Notes under the pieces: model-generated | Told to the model about the DNA's origin: nothing | Seen by the model: only the letters and a program-made list of their open reading frames with translations | Databases searched by the model: none | Shown here: piece after piece, positions 37,404-47,441 of the stretch | How the letters are laid out: each line of letters opens with the position of its first letter | Numbering within the stretch: position 1 is the stretch's first letter | Position numbers and translations under genes: made by a program | DNA from: an uncultured Pseudomonadales bacterium | GTDB lineage: Bacteria; Pseudomonadota; Gammaproteobacteria; Pseudomonadales; Porticoccaceae | Reading direction: 5' to 3' | DNA: 64,000 bases | NCBI GenBank assembly: GCA_943846685.1 | Contig: OX044363.1 | Coordinates: 1,158,001 to 1,222,000, forward strand

Positions 37404-37975
37404 CGCTTAACCCCGTCATGCCAGCGAAGGAACGTCACCCCAGCGAAGGAACGTCACCCTAGTAAAGGAACGTCACCCCAGCGAATGCTGGGGCCCACCA
37501 ACAGCAAGTAGATTCCAGCCTGCGCTGGAATGACGGCTTGGTCTTTCCAAGTCATCCCAGCAAAGAAACATCACCCCAACGTGACGTTCCTTCGCGAGAA
37601 TGACAAGCCCGCGCTTTCTTGTCATCCCGACAGAGCGTCCATCCTGTCATCCTGAGATAGCGCCCCATCCTGAGAGCGCGCCCCATCCTGTCATCCTGAG
37701 AGAGCGCAGCGAGCCGAAGGAACTCAGATCCTTCGGCTTCGCTCAGGATGACGATTTTGCTGTGTGCCTTGTTAGGATGACAATTTAGCTGTGTGCCTTG
37801 TTAGGATGACAATTTAGCTGTGTGCCTTGTTAGGATGACAATTTAGCTGTGTGCCTTGTAGGATGACAATTTTGCTGTGTGCCTTGTCAGGATGACAAGT
37901 TTTAGTCGGTTCAGGATGACAATATTTTTCAGGTTCAGAGTGGCCGCATTGATCAGGTTCAGAATAATAATCCCC
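37404..37975. repeat. TGTCATC-family repeats with a 29-bp minisatellite
   Basis: 37430-37500 has units GGAACGTCACCCCAGCGAA. 37600-37752 has TGTCATCCTGAGA and a palindrome with TCCTTCGGCTTCGCTCAGGATGA. 37760-37905 has five copies of a 29-bp unit (TGTGTGCCTTGTTAGGATGA plus CAATTTAGC), the last two slightly altered. The rest is degenerate GATGACAA sequence. No gene. Confidence 0.9.
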
Positions 37976-37981
37976 CAATAA

Positions 37982-39280
37982 CTAAACCCATTTCATCCGC
38001 AATGTACTACCCACATGAGCAATTAAACGCTCAGGAATTTCCAGCTCTCTAGCCAGTGCCGGCCAGCCAGAAAACCCTTCCAGTACCTCCGCAAGAATTC
38101 GCTTCTCACGCCCGCGTGGCAAGCCAGCATAGGCGGCAAGATGCTTAAGATCGGCCAGACTAAAGCCATGGGTTTTACCATTAATACTCAGCTGGTGATG
38201 GCGAGTAAAGTCACTACCTTCAGCGTGGCAGAGATCATAAGCCGGGGTGATATCCCACTGCCCACGACGATCCATGCTAAACGCAAAATTCTTAACATGA
38301 TCATCCTGATTGCAGCCCACCAGATTAAACAGCACACGGCGAAACTGCTGCTCAATAGAGACTGTTGGTATCTGCAATTGTTTCATCACCATAAACAGCT
38401 GTTCATAGGAATAATAGCCACTGGCAAAATAATCAAAATGTGCCACTGCAGCCAGGGTTTGCATAAAAATCTTGCCGCCTTCTGCATCGCGATCAAAGCG
38501 GCGAGTCATAAAGTGGTGGCGGTTATTCTCGCTAAATAAACGTGACTCGGCCATGGTGATACCGCAGCGCAAAGCTATCTGATAATAACTGTATTCCAGC
38601 AGCCCGTAGCCCACCGGGTCGCTTACGCCCCAGTCACCATTAAACTTAACGCCATCAAATTTAATCAGCCAGTGCTCAAACCCCGCTGGTAAATCAAGCT
38701 GCCCCGAGCGCACCTGTTTGGTTTTAGGATTAAAGGCAATAACCGCTTTGGCTCTCGCGCCACCTGCGGATGTCCCCACACTTAAAATATCTAACAGTGC
38801 TTGCTTGCCGTTGCTGGCACTAAGCTCAGTATCGAGCACAGATTTATCAGCAAATGCTATAGAGGCCAGTTCGACCAATTGCTCCACTTCCATCTGTTGG
38901 TCACCGGCAGTCTTGGCATCACTGGCAGGTTCAAATTCCAATGCCCCCATGCCTCTTGAGCCTGTATAGCAGAGTCGATCCACAGCATTAAAATCGCTGC
39001 TTTGGCGACCGGTTTGGGATAACCAGACATCGATCAGTCGATTGCCGTATTTGTCGGGAAGACTATCAGCCAGGAGGCCGGGCAAGCCATGGAAGGCATG
39101 ATGGGGCAAGTCGGTAAACTGATAAATATGCCTGGCCCGCGCAGGCATCATCAGTGGTGCAAGCTCAATGCCTTTGGTGACAAAGTCAGGGTCGTATTCA
39201 AAGCGCGCAAACCGTTCGCCCTTATTCATGGAGATATAACCAATCGGTGTTTGCCAAAGTTTTACCGTGGCAGTGGTCAT
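37982..39280 (-). CDS. hipA: HipA-type serine/threonine kinase toxin
   Basis: 432-residue HipA toxin; HipA kinases phosphorylate glutamyl-tRNA synthetase or similar targets and induce dormancy. Seen: N-terminal HipA_N region (GLPGLLADSLPDKYGN), GTSAGGARAKAVIAF (P-loop-like), HWLIKFDG, MTRRFDRD, NQDDHVKNFAFSMD with the catalytic Asp, and WDITPAYDLCHA (DFG equivalent). The ATG overlaps the hipB stop (ATGA), so the pair is coupled. Length is as expected for intact HipA. Confidence 0.92.
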   Translation of the reverse strand: MTTATVKLWQTPIGYISMNKGERFARFEYDPDFVTKGIELAPLMMPARARHIYQFTDLPHHAFHGLPGLLADSLPDKYGNRLIDVWLSQTGRQSSDFNAVDRLCYTGSRGMGALEFEPASDAKTAGDQQMEVEQLVELASIAFADKSVLDTELSASNGKQALLDILSVGTSAGGARAKAVIAFNPKTKQVRSGQLDLPAGFEHWLIKFDGVKFNGDWGVSDPVGYGLLEYSYYQIALRCGITMAESRLFSENNRHHFMTRRFDRDAEGGKIFMQTLAAVAHFDYFASGYYSYEQLFMVMKQLQIPTVSIEQQFRRVLFNLVGCNQDDHVKNFAFSMDRRGQWDITPAYDLCHAEGSDFTRHHQLSINGKTHGFSLADLKHLAAYAGLPRGREKRILAEVLEGFSGWPALARELEIPERLIAHVGSTLRMKWV

Positions 39281-39639
39281 CCCTGCTCATCTCCCCAGAT
39301 AATAGAAGTCGAGGTATCGGTGCTTTTGTTTTTGCCTGCTCCCGAACCTGCCTTATATTTGGCTTGGCGCTCGCGGAGTGTTTCAGCCATAGGGGAATTA
39401 AACTGCTCTGGTAACAGGGCCTCGAGAGCCGCATCCATATCCAGTGCTTTTAATAATTTAATCCACGAGCCGAGCTGACTGTCGGTGCCATTCTCAATGC
39501 GCCGCAATGTGGCTACTCCAATGCCGGCCTCTTCGGCTAGCGTTGTTTGCGAGAGCCTCTGTTGCTTGCGGATTTTTGCAAGGCGTTGGCCAAATTCGCT
39601 GAGTATATGGTTGTCTGGTGTTAGTTTATTGATTCTCAT
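39277..39639 (-). CDS. hipB: HipB-type HTH antitoxin
   Basis: 120-residue Xre-family protein with HTH at about 30-51 (LSQTTLAEEAGIGVATLRRIE), followed by a C-terminal extension (residues 70-120) longer than E. coli HipB and possibly the toxin-contact region. Upstream of hipA and overlapping it by 4 bp. A set of repeated ATGATNGT-type sites lies directly upstream (39650-39792), fitting autoregulation by HipB. Confidence 0.9.
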   Translation of the reverse strand: MRINKLTPDNHILSEFGQRLAKIRKQQRLSQTTLAEEAGIGVATLRRIENGTDSQLGSWIKLLKALDMDAALEALLPEQFNSPMAETLRERQAKYKAGSGAGKNKSTDTSTSIIWGDEQG

Positions 39640-39800
39640 AATATCGTCTATGATAGTAAATGAATGTATTCTGCTTAAAAAGAATCACATATGATAGTTT
39701 ATATGATCCTGTTTTTCTAGAGTTTTTTGCTTGATAAGCACCACAAATGATCGTTTATAGCGCTAAAAAAGAAAAAAAGATCATATGTGATTACTTTACG
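39640..39800. promoter_or_regulatory. hipBA operator/promoter region
   Basis: Three direct repeats: ATGATAGTAAAT (39650-39661), ATGATAGTTTAT (39691-39702) and ATGATCGTTTAT (39747-39758). AATCACATATGAT (39683-39695) has its exact reverse complement ATCATATGTGATT at 39780-39792. This pattern of repeated and inverted sites upstream of hipB suggests multi-site binding by HipB. From 39801 to 39917 there is only a degenerate dispersed repeat (GAGATCCTTTGGCTTTTCTC). Confidence 0.65.
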
Positions 39801-39917
39801 TTTCTTGTTTCATCTTGGCAGAGTTCAGGGGGGTAAGGATCGCAGTGAGATCCTTTGGCTTTTCTCAGGATGGCAATTTTAAGCTCTGGGTGTAGATCTG
39901 TTTTGCGAGATAAAAGC

Positions 39918-42900
39918 TTATTCCGCTAAATTAAACAACTGCGTGTTCCCCCCTCTAGCCACCAAATTTTCTGTTCTGGTGCGTTCACTTAAAAACCAAA
40001 GCAACCAGTGGTAGTTATATCCCTCGTTATTTTTCGGCCATTCAATCAGTGGGATGATACTGCCACTTCTCTGTGCCATTACCTGTCTTAATGCTGAGCT
40101 ATCTTTATTCAGGCTGTTGGCCATTAAACCTTCGATGCTATTGTTCTGGATTAGCGCTGTTAGGCTTTCTAAGGGCTCTATCTGTAGTAATTCTGCTGTC
40201 AGTCCCGCTTGCAGGTAGTCTGCTCTTGTGATCTCTAATGAAGCTTTGTGGGCCTCGTCTGCTGCGACTATCACCGGGCAACCACAGAGCAATGAGCTGG
40301 CAATTTGCTTTTCTGCTTCAGCTACCGAATCGCTTTGCGTTATAGCCAGGGCCATTACACCGCGACCAAAAGCAGAGAGTTTATTATCTTCACCGGTTGG
40401 GCCTGGCAGTTGGATGGGGTTGGCGAGTTTTTCTCGGGCGATCGGTTCAATCACTGGCAGAAATTCAGCGTTGCACTTGGCGATAATAGACAGGCGGCTA
40501 TCAATTGAGGTTGCTTGCCATTTGGTTATTACTTTAACGGCGCTATCAATGCTCTTGGGTTGTTCTGGTATGGCTTTCTCTAAACCGATTGGGTAAGCGT
40601 TTTTATGTTCTTGTGCCTGAGTTATTGCTGAAAAACGTAGCAAATAATTGGGCCCGCCGGCTTTAGGCCCGGTGCCGGAAAGTCCACGACCCCCAAAGGG
40701 GTTTACACCAACCGCTGCACCAACCATATTGCGGTTGATATAGGTATTGCCGGCGATGGTGTTGCGGTAGACGGTTTCAGCAAAGGCTTCAATACGGCTG
40801 TGGATGCCAAGGGTTAGGCCATAACCAGTGTTATTGATCTGTTGAATAACTGAGCTGAGTTTTTCTGAAGAGTAGCGAATCACATGCAGTATAGGGCCGA
40901 ACACCTCTTCGGTTAGCTGATCTAGGGAGTCGATTTCAAAGACATGGGGTGCAACAAAGCTGCCGTTGTTACAGCTATCACTGAGTTCTACTTTGGCGAT
41001 AAATATGCCTTCTTTATACATGCGCTTTATATGCGCCTGAAGCTCTGTCTGTGCGCCGCTGTCGATAACTGGCCCAAGGTCGCTGGATAGCTTTTTAGGG
41101 TCGCCTGCCTTTAAGGAGTTCATGGCTCCGGCGAGCATTTTCAGTGTATTGTCGGCAATATCTTCTTGAATAAATAATACCCGCAGGGCGGAGCAGCGCT
41201 GACCGGCACTTTGAAAGGCTGAGGTGATAACATCATCAACGACCTGCTCGGGCAGGGCGGTGGAGTCGACTATCATGCAGTTCTGGCCACCGGTTTCGGC
41301 GATAAAAGGTATTGGCCCGCCGGGACGTGCGGCCAGCTGCTGGTTGATACTCTGGGCGGTATAGGTAGAGCCGGTAAAGGCGATACCGGCAATGCGGCTG
41401 TCGCCGACTAATAATTTACCGATCTGGGAGCCGCTGCCGAGTAATAGTTGCAGGGCGGCACCGGGAATACCGGCTTCGTGGAATAGTCTGACAGCACAGG
41501 CGGCAATCGCTGGTGTTTGTGCAGCAGGTTTGGCGATAACTGTGTTGCCTGCGGCCAGTGCGGCGGCGATTTGGCCGACAAAGATTGCTAACGGGAAATT
41601 CCAGGGGCTTATACAGAGGAATACGCCCTGTCCTTGTAATATAGGGCCCTGTAATGGGGTTAGCTCTCTCGCCTGTAATGAACTAGCTTGTAACGAATAG
41701 TATCGACAGAAATCTATCGCTTCGCGAACCTCTGAAACCCCATCACCTAATGTTCTTCCTCCCTCTGTCGCAATAACCCCAATAAGTTCCTCCGAGTCTC
41801 TTTCCATTAGATCGGCAACTTTATCCAGAATATCGGCGCGAGCACTATGACCCAGACTATCCCAGTCGAGTTGCGCAGCATCTGCGGATTTCAACGCACG
41901 TAAAATATCCGCTTTACTGGCTTTGGAATAATGGCCAATAAGTTGCTGTTGATCTGCGGGGTTATAAGCGTCTTGCCGCTCGCCTTCCACGGGCTCGCCG
42001 GCAATAATCGGATGGGAAACCAGATCAGCGGTTTGTGCTACTTGGTGCAGTAATTTCTGAGCTTCCAGGGGAGAGTCCAGATCTATACCTATGGCATTCT
42101 TACGATCTTCAGCGGCAGCGGTAAACAGCTGTTCTGGCACTGGGATCATTTTATGCTGATAGGGGAATGAGCTGGTGACCTGATCTCTGGTGTCTTCGAG
42201 TAACTCTTCGACAGGGGTTTGATGATCCAAAAAGCGATTGACAAAAGAGCTGTTGGCACCGTTTTCCAAAAGCCTGCGAACCAGGTAGGGCAGCAGATCT
42301 TTATGGTTGCCGATAGGCGCGTAAACTCGCACCGGAAGCTGCTCGTCGCTGCCACTGTTTTTAAGCTGTGCTTTCTGTTGTGTTCTAAGCTGTGAGAAGA
42401 GTATATGGCCCATACCATGCAGCCGTTGAAATTCAAATTCACGCTCACCAGCCAGCTCTAAAATCATACTGGCGGTGTAGGCATTATGGGTCGCAAACTG
42501 CGGGTAAATCTCTTTTTCGGCATCCAGTAGAATGCCGGCACAGTGCTGATAGCAGAGGTCAGTATTGGCTTTGCGGGTAAATACAGGAAAGCCCTCAAGA
42601 CCAAGCTCCTGAGCATGTTTAATCTCAGTATCCCAATAGGCACCTTTCACCAATCGCACCATTAGGCGGCGATTGGTTTCGTTGGCTAGGCCGATCAACC
42701 ATTTGGCGGTATCCGGTGCGCGTTTTTGATAGGCCTGTAATACAAAGCCCAATCCCTGCCAACCTTCGAGGTCGGGGTCTTTTGCCAGTGCCTCAAAAAT
42801 ATCCAATGAGATATCTAGGCGGTAGGCTTCTTCGGCATCTATAGAGAGGCCAATGTTGTATTTTTTCGCCTGCAGACACAGCTGTTTAATGCGCGGCAAC

Positions 42901-43731
42901 AGTTCTTCCATTACTGCCTGATGCTGCGCGTAGTAATAACGCGGGTGCAGGGCGCTGAGTTTTACTGAGATGCCGTTAGCGCTATAAACAGTCCCGTTAG
43001 CGCTATAAACAGTCTCGTTAGCGCTATAGACTGAATCCCCTGAGGGCCTTTTTCCAATCTCATCAATCGCGGTGCTGTAGGCTTTTAGATATTCGGCAGC
43101 ATCTTCTTCAGTACGGGCACCTTCGCCGAGCATATCAAAAGAAAATCTGGTTTCTTTATGGTTGTGTTTGGTACCCGCGTTTTAGTCCTTCAGAAATAGT
43201 GCGGCCGAGTACATATTGGCCGCCCATTATTTTCATTGCCTGCATTACTGCTGCGCGAATAACCGGCTCACCCATTGTGGCCGTCAGGCGTTTGATCCAG
43301 CTGTCAGTATCCTGGGTAATCTCTCTGTCGAGACTGACCAGCTGACCAGTCAGCATTAGCCCCCAGGTCGAGGCATTGACAAATAGGGATGCGGATTTGC
43401 CGCGGTGGGTATTCCAGTTTCCGGCCTGAATTTTTTCCGCGATCAGACGGTCTGCCGTTAGGGCATCGGGAACCCGCAGCAGGGCTTCGGCCAGACACAT
43501 GAGTGCTACACCTTCGGCATTGGATAAACCAAACTCGAGCAGGAAAGCATCCAGAGTACCGCTGCTAGTTTTATCGGCGCGGCATTGGTTGACCAGCTGT
43601 CGAGAGTCGTGGAGGATTTTCTTGCGAGCCTTGCTGGAGAGCGGGTTGCTGTGCAGCAACTGAGTGACAGCCTGATGCTCATCCTGATGGGTTACATGGC
43701 GAATTCTGTTGCGTAGCTCTGTCTGGTTCAT
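39918..43731 (-). CDS. putA: Bifunctional proline dehydrogenase / P5C dehydrogenase PutA (1-bp frameshift)
   Basis: Oxidises proline to glutamate. An extra base in the TTT at 43167-43169 (AAA in the gene) breaks the frame after LKRGYQ; without it the protein is about 1,270 residues. Domains: helical N-terminus with no ribbon-helix-helix DNA-binding domain, PRODH barrel (SVKLSALHPRYYYAQ, DAEEAYRLD, VRLVKGAYWD), linker, aldehyde dehydrogenase (SPWNFPLAIF; catalytic Glu in FIAETGGQN; catalytic Cys in SAGQRCSALRVLF; VFGPILHVIRY), and a C-terminal ALDH-like tail. A 21-bp unit is repeated three times in frame at 42974-43036 (VYSANGT-type residues) just before the conserved KLSALHPRY. Probably regulated by the divergent Lrp-type protein. 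Confidence 0.9.
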
Positions 43732-43916
43732 CGTTTGTCCTTAAGTGTTTTTCCCTAAAATTTGATGCTGTGTAATATCTGGCATTTTCGGCTATTTATC
43801 TTGGTATTTGTCTCCATAATTATTGATTTAATAGTTTATAAATCCGTATTATTTAAATTAGTAGACTATTATTCTGTAGAGGTATTTTAATTTTTTAGTT
43901 TTTGTGGAGATGAAAT

Positions 43917-44393
43917 ATGAAAACAGTGACGAATCTGGATCGCACCGATCGGAGGATTCTCAATGCTTTGCAACACAATGGCCGGATTGCCAATGTCGAT
44001 CTGGCTCGCGCGGTTAATCTGACACCCACGCCCTGTCTGGAGCGGGTCAAACGCTTGGAGCGAGAGGGCTTTATCACCCGCTATGTGGCACTTCTGGATC
44101 CGGTAAAAGCCAATGCGGCGCTCTGTGCCTATATTGAAGTGCAGTTGACCAGTACCACCACGGAGGCGATCAGTCAGTTTAATCAGCAGATGATGGATTT
44201 GGATGAGGTTCTTGAATGCCAAATGGTGGCCGGTGGTTTTGATTATCTGATCAAGATTCGCGTGGCCGATATGCAGCACTACCAGCGCTTTTTGGGGGAG
44301 AAGTTATCCGCTATTAAGGGTATCAGTCAGACCCATACTTATGTGGTTATTGAGGATGTGAAATCTCAAACGGCACTGCAGATTAATCTGTAA
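43917..44393 (+). CDS. Lrp/AsnC-family regulator, likely of putA
   Basis: 158-residue Lrp-type regulator: N-terminal HTH (LDRTDRRILNALQHNGRIANVDLARAVNLTPTPCLERVKRLER, residues 7-49) and a C-terminal RAM domain (CQMVAGGFDYLIKIRVADM). It is transcribed away from putA across a 185-bp AT-rich gap. That divergent layout and PutA's lack of its own DNA-binding domain make this the probable proline-responsive regulator, similar to PutR. The link is inferred from layout. Confidence 0.9.
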   Translation: MKTVTNLDRTDRRILNALQHNGRIANVDLARAVNLTPTPCLERVKRLEREGFITRYVALLDPVKANAALCAYIEVQLTSTTTEAISQFNQQMMDLDEVLECQMVAGGFDYLIKIRVADMQHYQRFLGEKLSAIKGISQTHTYVVIEDVKSQTALQINL

Positions 44394-44427
44394 GTAAAAT
44401 TGGATTGAAATTGAAAGTACAGCTCGA

Positions 44428-45510
44428 TTATTTATAAATTCTTGGAACCCGCAATGGCATTCGAGTTAACAGTTCATAACCCAGGGTTGCGCAGTGTTCG
44501 GCGACACGATTAACCGGCAGCTGCTTGCCCCAGAGCTCAACTGAGTCGCCAATAGTCACTGTTTCAAGGTCGGTTACATCCACGGTAATCATATCCATAC
44601 TGACACTGCCCACTAACGGACATTCAATGCCATTGACCAGCACCGGGGTGCCATTGGGTGCTGTGCGCGGATAGCCATCACCGTAACCAATACCGATAGT
44701 TGCAATGGTTGAAGGTCGCTCGGCGCACCATTTTCCGGAGTAACCGACTTTCTCGCCAGTATCTATATTGCGTACTGAAATCACTGCTGAGCTAAGGGTC
44801 ATCACTGGTTTCAGTTTGTCCCCATTCTCCTGGGCATGCTCAAAAGGCGACGCGCCATAGAGCATATACCCGGGGCGATTCCAATCTCTATGGGTATCTG
44901 GCCTGCCAAGTATCGAGGCAGAGTTGGCTAGGCTGGTTTTAACTGCATCAAAGCCTGAAATAGTGTTGCCAAAAGTTGCCAACTGCACAGCGGTAAAATC
45001 ATTATCTAAATCTTCTGCGCAGGCAAAGTGCGAGGCGATCACTATCTGATCATTAACATTGCGGCTGTCAGACAGGCTTTGGTAGACCTCAGCGGCTTCC
45101 TCAGGTGGAAAGCCTAGGCGGTGCATCCCTGTATCCACACCCAGCCATACATTGACCGGCTGGGCTATATCGGCATTCAACACAGCCTCTTTCTGATCGT
45201 GGTTTTCAACCATTAACCAGAGGCCTTTAAGGGCTGCGGTATTGACTTCATCGGCGCTAAACGTGCCTTCGAGCAGCAGGATAGGCTGGCAGATTCCGGC
45301 GTCGCGAAGTTCCAGTGCTTCTTCAATACAGGCCACTCCATAAGCCGGTGCGATCTCGGCAAGGGCCTGTGCTACTTCGACCATACCGTGACCATAGGCA
45401 TTGGCTTTGACCATGGGCATGGTCTGGGAATCGGCTGCCAGCGACTGGGCGAGGGCGAAGTTATCGCGCAGTGCCTGCAGGTCAATGGTTGCTTTAGTGG
45501 GTCGAGCCAT
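44428..45510 (-). CDS. alr: Alanine racemase
   Basis: PLP enzyme that interconverts L- and D-alanine for peptidoglycan or for D-alanine use. PLP lysine at K35 in MVKANAYGHG; HRLGFPPEEA; GRPDTHRDWNRPGYMLYGASPF; VGYSGKWCAE with the likely catalytic Tyr; and GIGYGDGYPR. 360 residues is standard. Next to a D-amino-acid transaminase and putA, so a catabolic role (DadX-like) is as likely as a biosynthetic one. Confidence 0.95.
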   Translation of the reverse strand: MARPTKATIDLQALRDNFALAQSLAADSQTMPMVKANAYGHGMVEVAQALAEIAPAYGVACIEEALELRDAGICQPILLLEGTFSADEVNTAALKGLWLMVENHDQKEAVLNADIAQPVNVWLGVDTGMHRLGFPPEEAAEVYQSLSDSRNVNDQIVIASHFACAEDLDNDFTAVQLATFGNTISGFDAVKTSLANSASILGRPDTHRDWNRPGYMLYGASPFEHAQENGDKLKPVMTLSSAVISVRNIDTGEKVGYSGKWCAERPSTIATIGIGYGDGYPRTAPNGTPVLVNGIECPLVGSVSMDMITVDVTDLETVTIGDSVELWGKQLPVNRVAEHCATLGYELLTRMPLRVPRIYK

Positions 45511-45565
45511 GAGTTTAAGCCTGTTTAATAACTGTTTTTAACAAGAGTCTTTTAAAAAGAACCTA

Positions 45566-46423
45566 TTAATAGTTGTATTTGCCGGCGGAGTATAACTTTT
45601 GTGCCGCCAGCCATATATCACCAATCTCGCCGTTGCCTACGGGTACGCCATCGATCTCTACGACGGCGCCAATCTCTTTCGAGGAGCTGGTAATCCATAC
45701 TTCATCGGCATTCAGCACCTCATCCCTAGTAACAATACGCTCTTCGACCGGAATAACCCCATCCCGGCGCAGTATATCCAGCAGTAGTTGGCGGGTAATA
45801 CCTGGCAGCAGCTGGTTGTCCAGCGGCGGTGTTATCACCACGCCGTCTTTAACTATATAGGCATTGCAGGAGCTGGCTTCGGTCAGCTGGTTGTCGGCAT
45901 TAAATAGCAGTGTTTCATCGTTGCCCTGTTCCTGGCCCTGTTGAAAATGTAGGACATTGCCGAGTAGTGCGGTAGATTTTATCTGGCAGCGGTCCCAGCG
46001 CAGATCTTTGCTGGAAGAGACTTTGAATTTTTTCGCCAGGGTTTTATCGGCCACTGGTGCCGGGGCGATTTCAAAGGCAAAGGCAAATACTGTTGGTGTG
46101 ATATTTTCCGGAAAGCCATGAAAACGTTTGCTGTCAGCGCCACGTGTTACATGCAGGTAAATACCCAGGTTGCCGGCGCCATTTTTCTCAATCAGTTGGT
46201 TACACAGATCGGCCCAGTCGCTCTCTGACCAGTCGAGACTGATACCGATGGCGTCGAGGCCACTATTCATGCGCTCGATATGGGGGCCAAAGCCAACCAT
46301 CTTGCCAGCGTATGAGGGCACGACTTCATAGATGCCGTCACCAAATAAAAAGCCTCTGTCCAGTGGCGATATTTTGGCTTCTTCCAGCGGTAGGTAGGTG
46401 CCATTGAGAAATGCGATATTCAT
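45566..46423 (-). CDS. D-amino-acid (D-alanine) transaminase
   Basis: Fold-type IV PLP aminotransferase, 285 residues. PLP lysine K149 in RCQIKSTALLGNV; the carboxylate-trap residues characteristic of D-alanine transaminase are seen as R100 and H102 in TRGADSKRFHGFP; LTEASSCNAYIV and LLPGITR follow. The branched-chain alternative (IlvE) is less likely given these residues and its place 55 bp upstream of alr. It converts D-amino acids and 2-oxoglutarate to 2-oxo acids and D-glutamate. Confidence 0.87.
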   Translation of the reverse strand: MNIAFLNGTYLPLEEAKISPLDRGFLFGDGIYEVVPSYAGKMVGFGPHIERMNSGLDAIGISLDWSESDWADLCNQLIEKNGAGNLGIYLHVTRGADSKRFHGFPENITPTVFAFAFEIAPAPVADKTLAKKFKVSSSKDLRWDRCQIKSTALLGNVLHFQQGQEQGNDETLLFNADNQLTEASSCNAYIVKDGVVITPPLDNQLLPGITRQLLLDILRRDGVIPVEERIVTRDEVLNADEVWITSSSKEIGAVVEIDGVPVGNGEIGDIWLAAQKLYSAGKYNY

Positions 46424-46493
46424 GTTTTTCCTTTAAAAGGTGCAACTGCGGTGCGGTGTTTCCCTAGGCCAAAAATGGTATCAGTACGCTCTG

Positions 46494-47441
46494 TTACAAG
46501 CAAAGTTTTAGTAGCTGGTTTGATACAAATTGTTTTTCATTCTCGGCTAATAAGGATTGTGCCTGATCTATGCTGATGGCCTCAAAGCGCACGGTGCCCC
46601 CAGCTGAAAGCTGTGCCAGTTTACCTATATCCACAGAGAGTACTGAGCCAATCTTGGGGTAGCCACCCATGGTCTGGCGGTCGTTTAGCAGAACGATTGG
46701 CTGTCCGTCAGGGGGGAATTGAATAGCACCGAGGCAGATGCCCTCGGAGAGAATACCCTCGATGGTGGGAATAATTTCTGCGCCCTGAAGGCGGAAGCCC
46801 ATTCGATCACTATTTTTTGTCACGCTGTACTGGGTGTTAAAAAACAGCTGTTTCTGAGTTTCGTTAAAGCACTCTTGCTGATAGCCGAGCACCATTCTTA
46901 ATAGTGCTGAATTTTCTCTATAGTCCGCTCGCAAATTTTCCGGGAGTTGCCATAAGCTGGCATTTTCAGTTGGCTTGCAGGGCAATAGTTCGCCGCTTTT
47001 TAATGCTGCGCCATCAGCGTTCAGACCGCCCAGGCCCTCGCGGGGAACTGTGGCGACACTATTAAAAATCGCTTCGGCTTGAAAACCGCCGCCAATAGCC
47101 AGATAGGCACGGTTGCCACTGCGGGCAAAACCCAGTTCAATCAAATCGCCGGGATTAACACTGTGGCTCTGCCAGAGTGCAGCGGGTTGTTTATTGATAC
47201 TCAGGGGAATATCGGCACCAGTGACAGCCAGAGTGGTTGTGACGGTGGATTCCAATACTAGGCCGCCAACAGTCACTTCAATAGAGGCGCTATCCTGAGG
47301 GTTTTCGCAGAGCAGGTTGGCCCAACGAAAGGCGTTGCGATCTAGAGGGCCGCCGGTGGTCAGCCCCATACTGTGCTGACCATAGCGTCCTCCGTCTTGC
47401 AGCAGACTGTATATTCCCGGTTTGATAACTTTCAGACTCAC
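46494..47441 (-). CDS. pxpC: 5-oxoprolinase subunit C
   Basis: 315-residue PxpC, formerly called allophanate hydrolase subunit 2/KipA-like. Seen: LQDGGRYGQHSMGLTTGGPLDRNAFRWANLL, LAVTGADIP, GNRAYLAIGGGF, MGFRLQGAEI, and ILLNDRQTMGGYPKIG-type motifs (VLLNDRQTMGGYPK). With PxpA and PxpB it performs ATP-dependent ring opening of 5-oxoproline to glutamate. It overlaps pxpB by 4 bp. Confidence 0.94.
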   Translation of the reverse strand: MSLKVIKPGIYSLLQDGGRYGQHSMGLTTGGPLDRNAFRWANLLCENPQDSASIEVTVGGLVLESTVTTTLAVTGADIPLSINKQPAALWQSHSVNPGDLIELGFARSGNRAYLAIGGGFQAEAIFNSVATVPREGLGGLNADGAALKSGELLPCKPTENASLWQLPENLRADYRENSALLRMVLGYQQECFNETQKQLFFNTQYSVTKNSDRMGFRLQGAEIIPTIEGILSEGICLGAIQFPPDGQPIVLLNDRQTMGGYPKIGSVLSVDIGKLAQLSAGGTVRFEAISIDQAQSLLAENEKQFVSNQLLKLCL

